DNA of 64,000 nt from Nymphaea colorata (GCF_008831285.2 NC_045146.1:12849289-12913288); one strand, 5' to 3'; numbered from the stretch's first letter, positions 52,638-64,000 are shown. The notes: generated from the sequence alone by a model not told the origin. A program made the numbers and translations.

Positions 52638-52638
<1 letters not shown>

Positions 52639-52682
<44 letters not shown>

Positions 52683-52697
52683 TCTTCTTCTTCTTCT
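52639..52697. repeat. (CT)n followed by (CTT)n microsatellite
   Basis: About 20 CT units run directly into six CTT units. They sit immediately after the proposed leader-intron donor of the RH47 gene. Confidence 0.95.
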
Positions 52698-53230
52698 CCT
52701 CTCCCTCCCTTCCTCTCACTCTCTCTGGCGTTCTCCTTTTCTCTGCTTATATTGGGCATTTCTTTCTCTCTATTTTCTCTGCTCGTGAAAGTCCTAAATC
52801 CCACCCACTGCCCAGTGCCCACCGCCGGACATTGTTGCCATAAGTTCCGGACGTTGTTGCATTTGCTGTCACAAACGGCTGAGAGAGGACTAGCAAACGT
52901 GGTTCTCTGCCATATCATGCTCTCCCCTTTTCTCAGTCTATCCTCCGCCTCATCGTGCCAGCACATTGGTTCTTCCATTTATTCCCCTCTCTATCTGTTT
53001 CTGTTTAATGTGTTGAAGAAAGCAGAATGAAGCTAGTGCTACTCGGGTGTGGCTAAATCTCTGAGCTTCTTCTGTGCTATGTGACTCGTGGTTTCTGTGC
53101 TGATGTATCAAGTGATCGGGGTACAGATGCTTCAAGCGAGAATTTTCAATCCCTTCGTTTTCGATGTTATCCATAGTTTTTGTGCAGCATCTGTCTTTGG
53201 AGAACTATGGAAATTAGAGCCATTATCGGA

Positions 53231-53442
53231 ATGACGCAGAAGAAAGTGGCAAAATGAAATAGCCCTCTCCTGCCAATTACAAACTATGTGTCGTCAATTG
53301 ATAAGTTCTTCCAAATCATGCATAAATTGGTCAAGTATGATAGATTAATGATGCGGAAGAAAGTGGCAAAACGAAATAGACTGGTTCTCTCGTGCCAACT
53401 ACAAATTATGTGTCGTCAATTGATAAGTTCTTCCAAATAATG
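53231..53442. repeat. Direct duplication, two copies about 120 bp apart
   Basis: Copies at 53231-53320 and 53351-53442 share AAGAAAGTGGCAAAA, TCTC(C/G)TGCCAA, ATGTGTCGTCAATTGATAAG and TTCTTCCAAAT. The second has a few substitutions and a short insertion. Confidence 0.85.
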
Positions 53443-53540
53443 AAGATAAGAAAAAACGGAAGATATAGGTCTGTTTAGTATTTCTTAGTTTGCATTTAAC
53501 TTCCAATCTAGTAGTTGTGGTTTGCTTGGTCGGTATATGT

Positions 53541-53706
53541 TACCCTATTTTTCATCCACCCTATCATCAGAAATGCTAGAAATTTTATTGGAAGTACTTA
53601 CGAGTGGTATTATGGTGTTGATGACATCAATGGTACTTTTTTCTTCGTCATTAATCTATCACATTTGATCGATGTGTGCATGATTTTTGAAAAACTTAAC
53701 AATTGA
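53541..53706. repeat. Diverged repeat, copy A (pair with 54915-55073)
   Basis: This segment aligns in the same order with 54915-55073: CCCTATTTTTC, ATCAGAAAT, TGTTGATGACATCAATG, CATTAATCTATCA, TTTGATC(G/A)ATGT and GCATGATTTTTGAAAA. The copies differ throughout, so the duplication is older than the 178-bp tandem between them. Confidence 0.75.
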
Positions 53707-54302
53707 CGATATATAATTTCATATCTTGATCATGGTAGAAGAAGCCACCTATATATTAATTGTTCATATTCTCGAAGAGAAATTAAGAAATATTATGAAG
53801 AAATTTCAAGTTAACGATCAGATTACAGCAACAATATGAAACAAAGAAAAAACTAAGATCAATCTGCGAATAATATTGCAATGAAGCATTTGCAAATGTA
53901 ATGCCTAGACGACAAACGTTAATTAAAATCTTTCACTTGAAATTCTGACGTCATATCTGAACATTATCCCACCAGTGGTAGCCATGATGAAGGAAGTGAT
54001 GAAGATCAGAGTGATCTTTCCCCTGAACTCTAGCCCTCTGGTCCTTGCCTGCCCTGAGAATCCAACTGCCGGTATCTTTCTTGTATACTTATACTAATTC
54101 TCGCGGCACGGTTCACAAACTTCAGTTCCCCTGAACAACTCGAACTGCCCACTTATTGCAAGGAACCTTTCCTGTTGTCGAGGCCTATAAAATTGTTAAT
54201 GGATGTCTTTCTCTTGGTAGGATATCGTGTATGTATGCACCTAACTTGTTTGTTGAAATGCCGTTAAAAGTGTTTGAGTCTATGTTAGTTTGGTTTGCAT
54301 TT

Positions 54303-54658
54303 GATTTTCAATTTGGCAATAGAGGTTCAAAGTAATAGGCAGTATAGCTCTTTCCGGGAATTAAACATGCACCTAATGCCTCATTACAAAGGCAAAGAAA
54401 CATGTCCTATGGATCCTTAATGGTGGAACCATGGAATGTGGATGTCTTCACCATCCTCATACTCGGTGGTCGTGATGGATGATTTTCAATTTGGCAATTG
54501 AGGTTCAAAGTAATAGGCAGTATAGCTCTTTCCGGGAATTAAACATGCACCTAATGCCTCATTACAAAGGCAAAGAAACATGTCCTATGGATCCTTAATG
54601 GTGGAACCATGGAATGTGGATGTCTTCACCATCCTCATACTCGGTAGTCGTGATGGAT
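54303..54658. repeat. 178-bp tandem duplication
   Basis: Copies at 54303-54480 and 54481-54658 are almost identical, both starting GATTTTCAATTTGGCAAT and ending CGTGATGGATG. Only about two bases differ, so the event is recent. Confidence 0.95.
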
Positions 54659-54914
54659 GGTTTCTTTGGCTCGAGGAGCTTTCTCAAATAGTTCATAGTT
54701 CATTTCCTTTATTTGTTGTATTTAGCGGCTTCAATGAGTGTGTCTTACAAAGAAATTGCCTCATTGCTATTGACACTCGTCGTTGTTTATAAGGTCGTAC
54801 CGCACTAATTAAATGATAATGTGTTTCTTTCTTTACGCACATGCTGAGGATAAACCATGTTGGATTCGGGACTGTCCTTAGGTTATGATGGCACTACTTT
54901 CCATAAGGAGCTCT

Positions 54915-55073
54915 TACCCTGTTTTTTCAACTCTACCATCAGAAATTTTAGATATTCTATTGAACTTGAAAATACTTGTCGATCATGTTGATGACATTAA
55001 TGATATTTTTATTCATCATTAATTTATCAGATTTGATCAATGTATGCATGATTTTTGAAAAGCTTGTCAATTA
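54915..55073. repeat. Diverged repeat, copy B (pair with 53541-53706)
   Basis: Second member of the pair described for copy A, about 1.37 kb downstream in the same orientation, with scattered substitutions and indels. Confidence 0.75.
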
Positions 55074-55818
55074 GCCTGTGGATAGCACTGTGCTTTCGAA
55101 GTGCAAAGCAAAGTCCCAAGCTATGAAAAATGCCTCAAATTTTTCATCATTTCAATGACTCGAGAGACCTTTGTTCGTTAGACACCAGAACGATTAGGGA
55201 AACATGCAGCAAACTTTCTCTTAACTATCATATTCACTAATTTTGTTGTTTTATACTTTTATATTTATGCATTCGTCCAAAAAATGTAATGAGTTAGTTG
55301 CACACTATTCAACCAAAAAATGTAGTAAACTTTTTGCATGCTGCAAGGAGCTAAGGACATGAGTTGATGTTGCAAGTACTAAAAATACACATTACTCTTG
55401 CAGCTTAATCAGGGTCTTAACCATCTTTTCTACCTATTGGACAATACTGCTAGCTACTGCATACTGGTTTCTTTTATTGTCAACTGTTCGTTTAGATCAA
55501 AAACATATAACCAAGGCAATATAGGAAGATGCATTAACATACATGACTACTTGTGAATAAGTTGATTGGATGAGAATTGAGAACAAGTTTGCAGATCATC
55601 AAGAAAAAATTAAGCAATTGAGGATACTGTTACCAAAATTTATTTAACTTAGATATATTTTCAAACCACAGTTTCATTCGCCATTCTTTTATAACTTTGT
55701 TGAGCTGATTTTGTGTCTACATTGTTTGTCTAGCCATCAATTTTGCAACAAAGCATACCTGCCATTTTGAGTCTTGGAAAGGTGTGAACTAATTACTAGG
55801 AGCGCCAGCCCTTGGACG

Positions 55819-57411
55819 ATGCTTGCTTTTCGCAGCACCCGTTTGTGCATCTTCATTGGATATTCTTCACATTCAAAAAGCTCATTGCTGTATAGAGTAG
55901 CTAGATTTCATGCCAATCATGGATTTAAATGCCAAAACTATGGAGACGCTGGTGCACTAACTCTCTCAAGCGTTGGTTGTGGGTATGAAGTTGAGACGGG
56001 GAATAAGAAATACAGGGGCCCTGATTCTCTTGATTTGCCAGTGTCACTTCCTTCTAGCAAATCAAGGCTGTCAAAGAAGGAGGTAAAGAAGAAATCCATT
56101 GAGCATTCCCTTGAGATAGAAGCTGCTCCTTTTGCAGCAAAAACTTTTGCCGATCTGGGCCTGTCACCTCTTTTAATCGATAAGCTGGACAAAGGGCAAA
56201 TGGCCAAACCCACTGATATACAGTCCATGGCTATTCCCACCGTTCTCAAGGGTCATGATGTGGTTATTCAGTCTTATACTGGTTCAGGAAAAACTCTGGC
56301 TTACCTCCTGCCAATAATTGACCTTGTTGGCACTCTGAAAGGAGGAAATGACAGGTTCGAGTCCAAGAATAAATCATGCATTGAAGCTGTTATTGTTGCT
56401 CCTTCGAGAGAGCTTGGCATGCAGATTGTAAGAGAAGCCGAGAAGTTACTGGGACCTGAGAACAAGAGAATAGTGCAGCAGCTTGTGGGTGGAGCTAATA
56501 GATCTAGGCAGGAAGAAGCTTTGAGAAAGAACAAACCACTTATTGTTGTTGGAACTCCTGGACGGATAGCTGAGATTAGCATTGCAGGTAAACTGCATAC
56601 ACATGACTGTCGTTTCCTTGTCCTGGATGAAGTGGATCAGCTTTTGTCTTCCAACTTCCGGGAGGCCATGCACCGTATTTTGGAGCATGTTGGTAAGAGG
56701 AAAATCACCAGTGAAACAAGCAAAGATCGACAGATGGTGATGGTGTCAGCTACAGTTCCATTTCCTGTTCTACGAGCTGCAAGAATCTGGTGTCAGGCTC
56801 CACTTGTGGTTCGTGCTAATGGCATAACATCTCTGGAGAAAGAGTGCGCATCTGGTATCCAGACCACGGGCTACACTACCCAAGTAAAGGCAGTGGAGAG
56901 CCTGCCTCCTTCATTGAAGCATTATTACTCCGTGACAAAGGGTCAGCACAAGGTGGACACCTTGAGGAGATGCATCCACGCACTAGATGCAAAAGCTGTC
57001 ATCTGCTTCATGAATAACACAAGGCAGTTGAAGGATGCTGTCTTCAAGCTTGAGGCCCGCGGCCTGAAGGCAGCTGAATTACATGGTGATCTGGGGAAGC
57101 TTGCAAGGTCTACAATACTGAAAGATTTTAAAAATGGCAGCCTGCGAGTTTTGGTGACAAATGAGTTGTCTGCAAGAGGATTGGACGTGCCTCAATGTGA
57201 CTTGGTGGTTAATTTGGATTTACCGACAGATGGTGTTCATTATGCACATCGGGCTGGACGGAGTGGGCGTCTTGGTCGGAAAGGCACTGTGGTGACTGTA
57301 TGCGAGGAGCCAGAGGTGTTTGTGGTGAAGAAACTTCAGCGGCAACTTGGAGTTGACATTGTTGCTTGTGAGTTCAACGAGGGCCAGTTGGTTGAGTCCA
57401 AGCATGACTAG
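55819..57411 (+). CDS. RH47: DEAD-box ATP-dependent RNA helicase 47-like, mitochondrial, single coding exon
   Basis: An uninterrupted frame of 530 residues from ATG at 55819; the frame is open 15 codons further upstream but has no other ATG there. Residues 1-35 are rich in Arg, Ser and hydrophobics and lack acids, a typical mitochondrial presequence. Helicase motifs in order: Q motif with Gln135 (PTDIQ), motif I SYTGSGKT (152-159), PSRELG (195-200), TPGR (246-249), motif II DEVD in place of DEAD (270-273), SAT (310-312), ARGLD (452-456) and HRAGRSGR (477-484). DEVD and the block DTLRRC(I)HALDA match Arabidopsis RH47 (ISE1, EMB1586), an essential mitochondrial RNA helicase whose loss also increases plasmodesmatal transport. 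Length is close to that protein. RNA unwinding is inferred from the complete motif set. Confidence 0.93.
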   Translation: MLAFRSTRLCIFIGYSSHSKSSLLYRVARFHANHGFKCQNYGDAGALTLSSVGCGYEVETGNKKYRGPDSLDLPVSLPSSKSRLSKKEVKKKSIEHSLEIEAAPFAAKTFADLGLSPLLIDKLDKGQMAKPTDIQSMAIPTVLKGHDVVIQSYTGSGKTLAYLLPIIDLVGTLKGGNDRFESKNKSCIEAVIVAPSRELGMQIVREAEKLLGPENKRIVQQLVGGANRSRQEEALRKNKPLIVVGTPGRIAEISIAGKLHTHDCRFLVLDEVDQLLSSNFREAMHRILEHVGKRKITSETSKDRQMVMVSATVPFPVLRAARIWCQAPLVVRANGITSLEKECASGIQTTGYTTQVKAVESLPPSLKHYYSVTKGQHKVDTLRRCIHALDAKAVICFMNNTRQLKDAVFKLEARGLKAAELHGDLGKLARSTILKDFKNGSLRVLVTNELSARGLDVPQCDLVVNLDLPTDGVHYAHRAGRSGRLGRKGTVVTVCEEPEVFVVKKLQRQLGVDIVACEFNEGQLVESKHD

Positions 57412-59105
57412 TGGATTATCCCTCAGCATTGCTGCCTTGGAACTATGTTAATTTTGGATCCCCTGTACTAATTGCAGGACTTGTATATGTTCTTAAATCA
57501 CATGCTTGTCTGAAGTGCATTTTCGTGGCCAGGAATATGAAACTTCATGGCCAAGTTTTGCTTGTTCAATACCGCTTAATTTATCCCTAATTGCACCTCT
57601 TCATGCGACAGAAAGTAAGCTTTTTTCATGTATATAAAGAAAATTAACCTGTGAAACAGTCTCTGGGTGCTATCAATCTTTTCTTAAAAGCCTGGGAGGT
57701 GCTTGATTTTAAAGTGGTGTGGAGGCAGCCAAGTGCCTGACTTTCTCTCACTCTCTCGCCTGCACACGAACCTCCTCACATGTACACACGCATACACAAC
57801 GTATCCTAGCATTTTTATGCGACCCCCTAAAGTGGGTGTTCTTCCTGGCCCCTGTAATTAGTCTGGCCTGAGCGCCTACTGGAATGGTGGTACACCAAAT
57901 GGAGGTAAACCCTTGACTTTCTGCCATCTTCCTGGGCGAGTACGTCACCAGTCACCCTTCATCTTTTGTAATAGGAGGCCGCCATTAGGGGCAGTTTTTT
58001 ATCAGGGAGCGGAAGCCTCTTGGTTATGGAAGAAAAAGGAATCGTGCCAACCAGACGTCAGGGTTCTTCAAGGAGGGATGAGACTGAGGGAGAGAGAGAG
58101 ACCTTGTTTGGTTTACAACCACGATCAAGCAGGGTACCAGCGATGGGCAATGCTGCCTCCATTTTTGAGACATAGAATGGTAATCGGCTAACCTCTCTGG
58201 AGTTAAGTTCTAGAAATCAATCTCTTAAGCATCTTTTTAAGATTCTAATAATTTAGATGTTTATCTATGTGATCCAAACCTAGAAGCCTATTCTTAGACC
58301 AGTCCAGTTTGATTTTCAAATCAAAGTTTACGAGGATCAAAGATTAAATTATCCTTTTTTTTCTGAAAACTTGTAAGTTACGAGCTTTCATCTACACATA
58401 GGTAACTTGATTCATGTCTGATTAAAGACAATCCAAGAAATTTGATCTCTAAAATATGATTGCACAATGAATGTGCGATTACGTTGTACAGTGTGATGAG
58501 AGCGGACCTGCCCCTGATACAGGTCTCAAACAACATGCAGTTGACGGTTTAATCCGCCTCACCTCCCATTGGCAGTCTCAGATTTGTTTCAGCTTCCTCT
58601 CGTGACAAAAACTCCTACCGTGGTATGTCCTTTGCCAATCTACCTACCACCAATCCTCTAGACTATAAGCTGCACGTCGTCCAAGAATTGAAGTTCCAGC
58701 GAGCCTAATCAGTGGCAGAACCAGAAAAGTTTCGTGTCGTGGGAAGTTTTTATCGTCGTCGGCTACTAAGAGCAGAAGAAGATCAAGTGCAGTATCTTTT
58801 ATCTCAATCGTAAGTAGGCGCAATTTGCATAAAGGTCCTTAAAAGAGCTTCCAATAGAAGTTGCGAGCATGCGGTAAGGATGAAATGAGAAGAGTGTCAA
58901 GTTGTTCTTGAATTAAGTTCCAACCTGCTATTCCTAAAGATTGGTGGCGAGACTGTCTCCTCATTGTGTTTGACTCACTAAGAATTATCTCAGCTATTGA
59001 AAGTATGCAGATTGACTGTTGAGTGGAAAAGAAAGAACATTTTAGAATCTTTTTCTCTTCCAACCTTCAATGTGGATACTCTCCCTCCCTCTCTCGCTCT
59101 CTCTA

Positions 59106-59127
59106 TGTGTGTGTGTGTGTGTGTGTG
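59106..59127. repeat. (GT)n microsatellite
   Basis: GT run of about 11 units following a CT-rich stretch at 59080-59103. Confidence 0.9.
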
Positions 59128-60084
59128 AGTGCGCGCGTGCTTGGAATTGGAGCCTTGGAGGGTACTCATGGAATTCAAACACTTCATTATGTTGATGTGT
59201 TGTTAACCCCCATCCTTTCCTTTCATGGTTTTTCATGACCAATAGTTGGGCGTCCCCCACAGGCATGCATGTTGAGTGAAAAGAAGGTTTTGAGGGGATA
59301 AGCGAGCATGTGGTTGATGCAGCCACTTGGGAAACCAGAAAATAATTGTCTCGTGGGATTGGGCCCAAAACCTGCTGCCAGAAAAGGCCCTTTTTCAGTT
59401 AAAAAACGCTTTTCTGTTCATACTTCAATTCATGCAAGGCAACTTCACATGGGCTGTTCATCTTTTCCATGCTTGTGCTTGAAGTGATCAGTCGCAGAAT
59501 CTCACTGGATCATGCTTTCTCCCCCTAACAGAAGTAATGGCTGCGCCATCTCTAGCCTTGTATCGTTAAAGTGAACAATTGTGCCTGTTTGATCGTTGAA
59601 TGGAACGCCGGCTATAAGAAACAGGGTACTCGAATCCAGCATGGCCCATCGAACAGAGGATGTTAAGAACACTAAAAAGTATTCATAGAGTCTGCCGCTC
59701 TTAATTATATGAATCTGCATTTAACATCCTTCAGAAGAATAAGATCATGGCAACGCTGAAGCTAGAAAGTGGCATGCTTGGAACTTGATCTAGGATCTTC
59801 ACCAGTGCCAATAAAAAATAGTTTTATACTAAAAGACCATCATCCCATAAGATACAAACTACAGTGTGGGGAAAAAGATATGCATCTTGCAGGCCCTTCG
59901 ATGTGGATTCCAGAGCCAGGGATGGTTCCCTGCCTCTCAAAGCAAGTATCTTGTGGGGGCATGGTTCCACTATCCTTTCCACTTCATTTTTCAGCAGAAA
60001 AAAAAAATTTGTAGCAACACACGTGCTCATGCGCATTCACATGGATTCATGTGCATTATTGCTTGAACATACGCCCCGAGCGAA

Positions 60085-60110
60085 AGAGAGAGAGAGAGAG
60101 AGAGAGAGAG
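60085..60110. repeat. (GA)n microsatellite
   Basis: AG dinucleotide run of about 12 units. A short phrase (GAGATTCTGATAAAT) after the tract repeats about 25 bp later. Confidence 0.9.
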
Positions 60111-61034
60111 ATTCTGATAAATCACACAGAGAAAGATTCTGATAAATAACATATTTTATGAATAATTGCAGTGAGCATCTTTGAAGTATAATAGAAAATA
60201 ACAGGCTGAGTACCTCAAATGTTAATGGCAGCACAGTGATATGAACTTCCAAAACAATAGATTTTGGCATCGCAGGTGCAGGTCTTGAAGCATCTGCACT
60301 CTGCAGTGATAATTACAAAGTTTACGATCACCACCTATGTCTGCTGTACCCAGATGCTCCTTGCAAAAACAATTGCTGTCTCTCCCTCTTATGTCGGCAT
60401 GTTTGTTTGTGTCCACATATGTCCAAGAGAGAGTGCTAGATCTGGATCTGATCCGCCCATGAAGAGCTAAGACTTGGATCCAATAAGGAGAGAGGAGCCA
60501 TTCACAAGGACTGCTACTTCCACCTACCTATTACTGGGAGGAAGTGAGGCAATGGTGGTTCTTGGGGAGTAAGACAGAGAAATAAAGGCCCAATCAAGTT
60601 TGATAATTTCGAACTGCAGTTAAGTGGCACATCTAGTTAATGCATTTGGGTAGTAAATATGTGTGGTCTTCCCATTTTCTTTTTGACGCTGGTTGGTGCC
60701 ATTGATTCAAACTCATTGAATGAAAATATATATTTCATCCCTTAGTGCGAGTTTGATTGACTGCGTCTTTGTTTTTGGTTGGTCGATCCAAAAGAATAAG
60801 TTTTAGATTTCCAGTCAGGTTCCTTTAAGGCAGATAGAAAATTTTGGAAAACCTTATGTTAAACATGAAGAAGCTATCAAGATTTTTATAAATGGTTCTT
60901 GCGCAATGCAAACTTCTTGTCTTCACAAGCAAGTTAACCAAGCAATCAAACTTGCTTCTAGATAGATATATATATATATAGAGAGAGAGAGAGAAAGAGA
61001 AAGAGATTTGCGATCCGTTGATCAGATAGATCCT

Positions 61035-61777
61035 GGTTTAGTGAGACAAAGGCGGTAGCTGCCAAATTAAGCAAAGCCGAATCCCTAATTCTAATGACAG
61101 GAACTGCCAGACTTGCATGTGCTTAAGATCAGAGACACTTTAGAGTTTCATTGTCTACTTTGTTCGAGGAAGATGTATTAAAGAGTTCCTGAGAACGACC
61201 AAGGTGAAACTAACTTCTTCCTCTTCAACACATTGGCAGGTCCTAATTGGTGATCAAATCATGGGCTGGGATCAGACCCACTGGTTTAGCGAGGCAAAGG
61301 TGGTAGCTGCCAAATTAAGCAAAGCCGAATCCCTACTTCTAATGACAGTAACTACCAAACTTGCATGTGCTTAAGATCAGAGACACTTTAGAGTTTCATT
61401 GTCTACTTTGTTCGAGGAAGATGTATTAAAGAGTTCCTAAGAACGACCAAGGTGAAACTAACTTCTTCCTCTTCAACACATTGGCAGGTCCTAATTGGTG
61501 ATCAAATCATGGGCTGGGATCAGACCCACTGGTTTAGTGAGGCAAAGGTGGTAGCTGCCAAATTAAGCAAAGCCGAATCCCTACTTCTAATGACAGTAAC
61601 TACCAAACTTGCATGTGCTTAAGATCAGAGACACTTTAGAGTTTCATTGTCTACTTTGTTCGAGGAAGATGTATTAAAGAGTTCCTGAGAACGACCAAGG
61701 TGAAACTAACTTCTTCCTCCTCAACACATTGGCAGGTCCTAATTGGTGATCAAATCATGGGCTGGGATCAGACCCAG
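61035..61777. repeat. 248-bp unit, three tandem copies
   Basis: Units begin at 61035, 61283 and 61531 with GGTTTAG(T/C)GAG and contain GCTGCCAAATTAAGCAAAGC, GAGTTTCATTGTCTACTTTG and CAAATCATGGGCTGGGATC. Copies 2 and 3 are almost identical; copy 1 has several more differences. No copy has a long open frame on either strand. Confidence 0.93.
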
Positions 61778-64000
61778 TTTCCACTTTGTGAAAGAAACAT
61801 CCATACGAGTCATATTCATCTGTCTTCATCCTAAAGTGACATAACTAGAGAAAAATTAGGCAATTTGATGAAAAGAAAGCGAGAAAAGTTCTTAAAGAGA
61901 TAAAACGGTCCAAGATTTCCCCAACAAAAAGTTATAACCCACACCTCTATTTCGCACTTGATAAATTACTCCTAATCTGGAGCCCTGTTGGGCATCTGTG
62001 ATCAAATCCGTTTTGTCAGGTGATTAAATAAGAAATGTAGCTACATAGCACACGGATCCCGGCAAAATGTAAACCAGGAAAATGACTACCAATAATAAGC
62101 TAAACTTGGAGCTTGTTGAAGCAAATTATGTAGCCAACTTAAAGAGTAAGATATTCATCAAAGAACGGCAACGGCTACCAATATCATCAGCCATGAAAAA
62201 GGGGTAGTGAAGCACTGAAAGGATTCGTTTTCTTGTTTTTTTCTTTCTTGCAAGTTGGGGATGCAGGGTTTAGTAGAAAGAGGAAGTGAAGCCATGTGCC
62301 CCCTCAAGTCTCACTAGGAAAAAGAAAAATGGCTGAACAATAGTTGTCATATAGTGGGCACAAAAGCAGTTATGCAAAAGTTTTGAAAATTATTGCACCT
62401 TTCAAAGCTCCTTATAATAATGCAAAAATAAGTCCTACAAAGTTGGCATATATTAAAGAAAAGAAAAAACTTGAAAACCCAATCTGGGTTTGGCTTTTTA
62501 GCATATTTACAATGACATGCCTCCCTTTGAATATGATGCCTTCGCATCCCACTTGTATATAAATTTTTTCTAAACCTCTTCAATATTAATCCTAATTGAT
62601 GCTTTAATAGATATCTTTGGCTGTGAAAGATACAAACGCTAGCGAGAGAGAGCATTAACTTTGCTTGCAAGTCAAGATGTCAGAAGATTGAACTGAACGC
62701 GGCTTCTCAGGGGATTGCAAGGAAACATGATCCTTGATTATCACCAAAATGGTGGCTTGATTTCTCTGGATTTAGAATTCATAGATATGATGTGGATCTG
62801 ATGTCGCATACTTTTGCAGACATGCAAAAGATTCATAGTAAAATCTGCAGTTCATCAAACTAAGAGTCTGTTAAGTCAAAAACTTAATATCCACACTTAA
62901 AATCCTTACCTTACTTCTTTGCATTAAGAAGAATTTGAATTTAAGATCGGAGAGGAGAGCGTTGTTCTCAAATCTTGAAGATTTCAAGTCTGATCATATC
63001 AAATGCCTTTTTAGTGATTGTCAATGACAGAGAACTACAAAGGCTCTCAATAACTGCCCACATAAAACCAGGGAGAGAAAAGGACCAGTCCACGGTTAGG
63101 AAAGATTCCGAAGGGCCAAAACACGACGAAGCGAAAGGTGATGAAGTTGGGGCTCGCCTTTTCTTTTGCCATCTTCAAAAGATGATGCAGGAAGGGCGTG
63201 GGAGATGGGCTCTCGCCTTCTCATCTTTCTTCTATCACGGTCACGTCGGAGGGATCAGTCACCTGAAAAAGGGTGAAGGATCGGTCTGCCTCGTGCCTCC
63301 TCATCATTGTGTTGGGTTGTTTGTAGAAAATTAAGATCCTCCATTGCCCATTATATTTTCATTCTTTCTCTTTTCCTATTTCAATCACTAATCGTAAACA
63401 TAGGAGACTTCAGCAATAAGCTCTCCATGGGCTGATACCGATCAACCATGTCTTGGCCGGAATTGGACATTTTGTTAATTAAATACATAAGAAACATATT
63501 GTTTTGAGAAAATATAGAATGGTATCAACTTTTTTTTTTTTCATTTTTCATTTCTCCTTGTTAAGAGACTTAGTTACTTCTAATGAATCATTTGACAACA
63601 GGAACATTATGTGGGTATCGTTTCATAAATATATTTTATGGTATAATCAGAGCAGGTTCATGAAACACTAGAACCTGGGTTTTAAATGTAAAACCCAAAT
63701 ACTGCTCCCTTGTTTCTCCTATAACAAATGGCGGACACCCATAAAACGTAAAAGTAGCGATAAGCCTGCCTACCGACCGCTAACTCAACTAGGTGCACCA
63801 AGCCCCTTGGGCAGGATGATACCACATTAATTGATCAGCCTCCCATAAGCTGGTGCTTGAAAAACCTTAATTTGACAAATTTTGTTAAAAGCTTGGCCAT
63901 TGTTAAGAAAATCACAAACTTCTATGAAATAACTAATAAAAGGTAGGTTTGAAAGAAAGAACACTTTCCTATTGAAAAACATTGAAGAAGAAGAAAAAGA

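Larger units (their letters stand above)
52483..55818 (+). other. Probable 5' leader and leader intron of RH47, with local duplications
   Basis: The helicase coding frame starts at 55819 with nothing recognisable for 3 kb upstream. A good donor (GCAG then GTAACC) at 52634 and a good acceptor after a pyrimidine stretch (TTTGTCTAG, ending 55733) could define a leader intron of about 3.1 kb. Joining them gives a short upstream frame starting at 52483 that stops before the helicase ATG, so I treat the first exon as non-coding. The intron carries the (CT)n run at 52639-52680 and three duplicated segments, listed separately. No other gene is supported. Confidence 0.45.
57412..64000. other. Gene-poor spacer downstream of RH47
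   Basis: The first few hundred bases should be the RH47 3' UTR, without an obvious AATAAA. The rest has (GT)n at 59106-59127, (GA)n at 60085-60110 and 60980-61006, and the 248-bp triple repeat at 61035-61777. Small open frames, including 119 codons at 62975-63334 without a clear ATG start or domain, are not convincing genes. Confidence 0.6.

Noticed and set aside
52376..52978. Open frame of 200 codons on the minus strand with long Glu-Arg repeats
   Set aside because: It is the reverse of the (CT)n and (CTT)n tracts; the repeats keep all frames open and there is no conserved sequence.
59502..59720. Minus-strand frame of 72 codons and a tRNA-like GGGTACTCGAATCC word nearby
   Set aside because: No cloverleaf could be built around the word and the frame resembles no known protein.

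Overview
This is a stretch of nuclear DNA from a flowering plant. The genes have many introns with GT-AG borders. The introns and spacers are AT-rich and carry many (CT)n, (AT)n and (GT)n microsatellites. Every recognisable protein is closest to a land-plant family, including the cuticle transporter ABCG11, the mitochondrial DEAD-box helicase RH47 and the plant alcohol dehydrogenase-like 6 group. I cannot name the species from the sequence. No bacterial, viral or organellar gene block is visible.

Layout: (1) 1-150, minus strand: the first 50 codons of a flavin-containing monooxygenase that runs off the left edge. (2) 151-7600: gene-poor spacer. (3) 7601-11802, minus: a four-exon DUF1308/UPF0415 (C7orf25-like) gene, with a decayed partial copy of its own exon 2 inside intron 1. 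(4) 11803-14296: spacer between divergent genes, ending in a tandem duplication that copies the next gene's start-codon region. (5) 14297-29828, plus: an eleven-exon S9 prolyl oligopeptidase gene with an intact catalytic triad; its long introns hold a GATAC-rich repeat, a GC-rich repeat and a Ty1/copia remnant. (6) 29829-38907: spacer with a 49-bp triple repeat. (7) 38908-43881, plus: a ten-exon ABCG11-type half transporter. (8) 43882-46751: spacer between convergent genes. (9) 46752-52096, minus: a ten-exon zinc alcohol dehydrogenase (ADH-like 6), apparently with one GC-AG intron and a small insertion flanked by direct repeats. (10) 52097-55818: a close divergent promoter region and probable 5' leader with intron for the next gene; it contains three separate local duplications. 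(11) 55819-57411, plus: an intronless coding region for the DEAD-box RNA helicase RH47. (12) 57412-64000: spacer with a 248-bp unit repeated three times.

The genes do not form a pathway; they are ordinary neighbours on a plant chromosome. The two best-assembled genes by comparison with known relatives are ABCG11 (700 residues predicted) and ADH-like 6 (380 residues). All multi-exon models were assembled by hand from splice borders, reading-frame phase and family conservation, and every exon junction keeps the frame. I found no previously undescribed system. The items most worth a second look are local duplications that copy functional gene parts (the start region of the oligopeptidase, exon 2 of the DUF1308 gene), the inferred GC-AG intron, and the small unidentified insertion.
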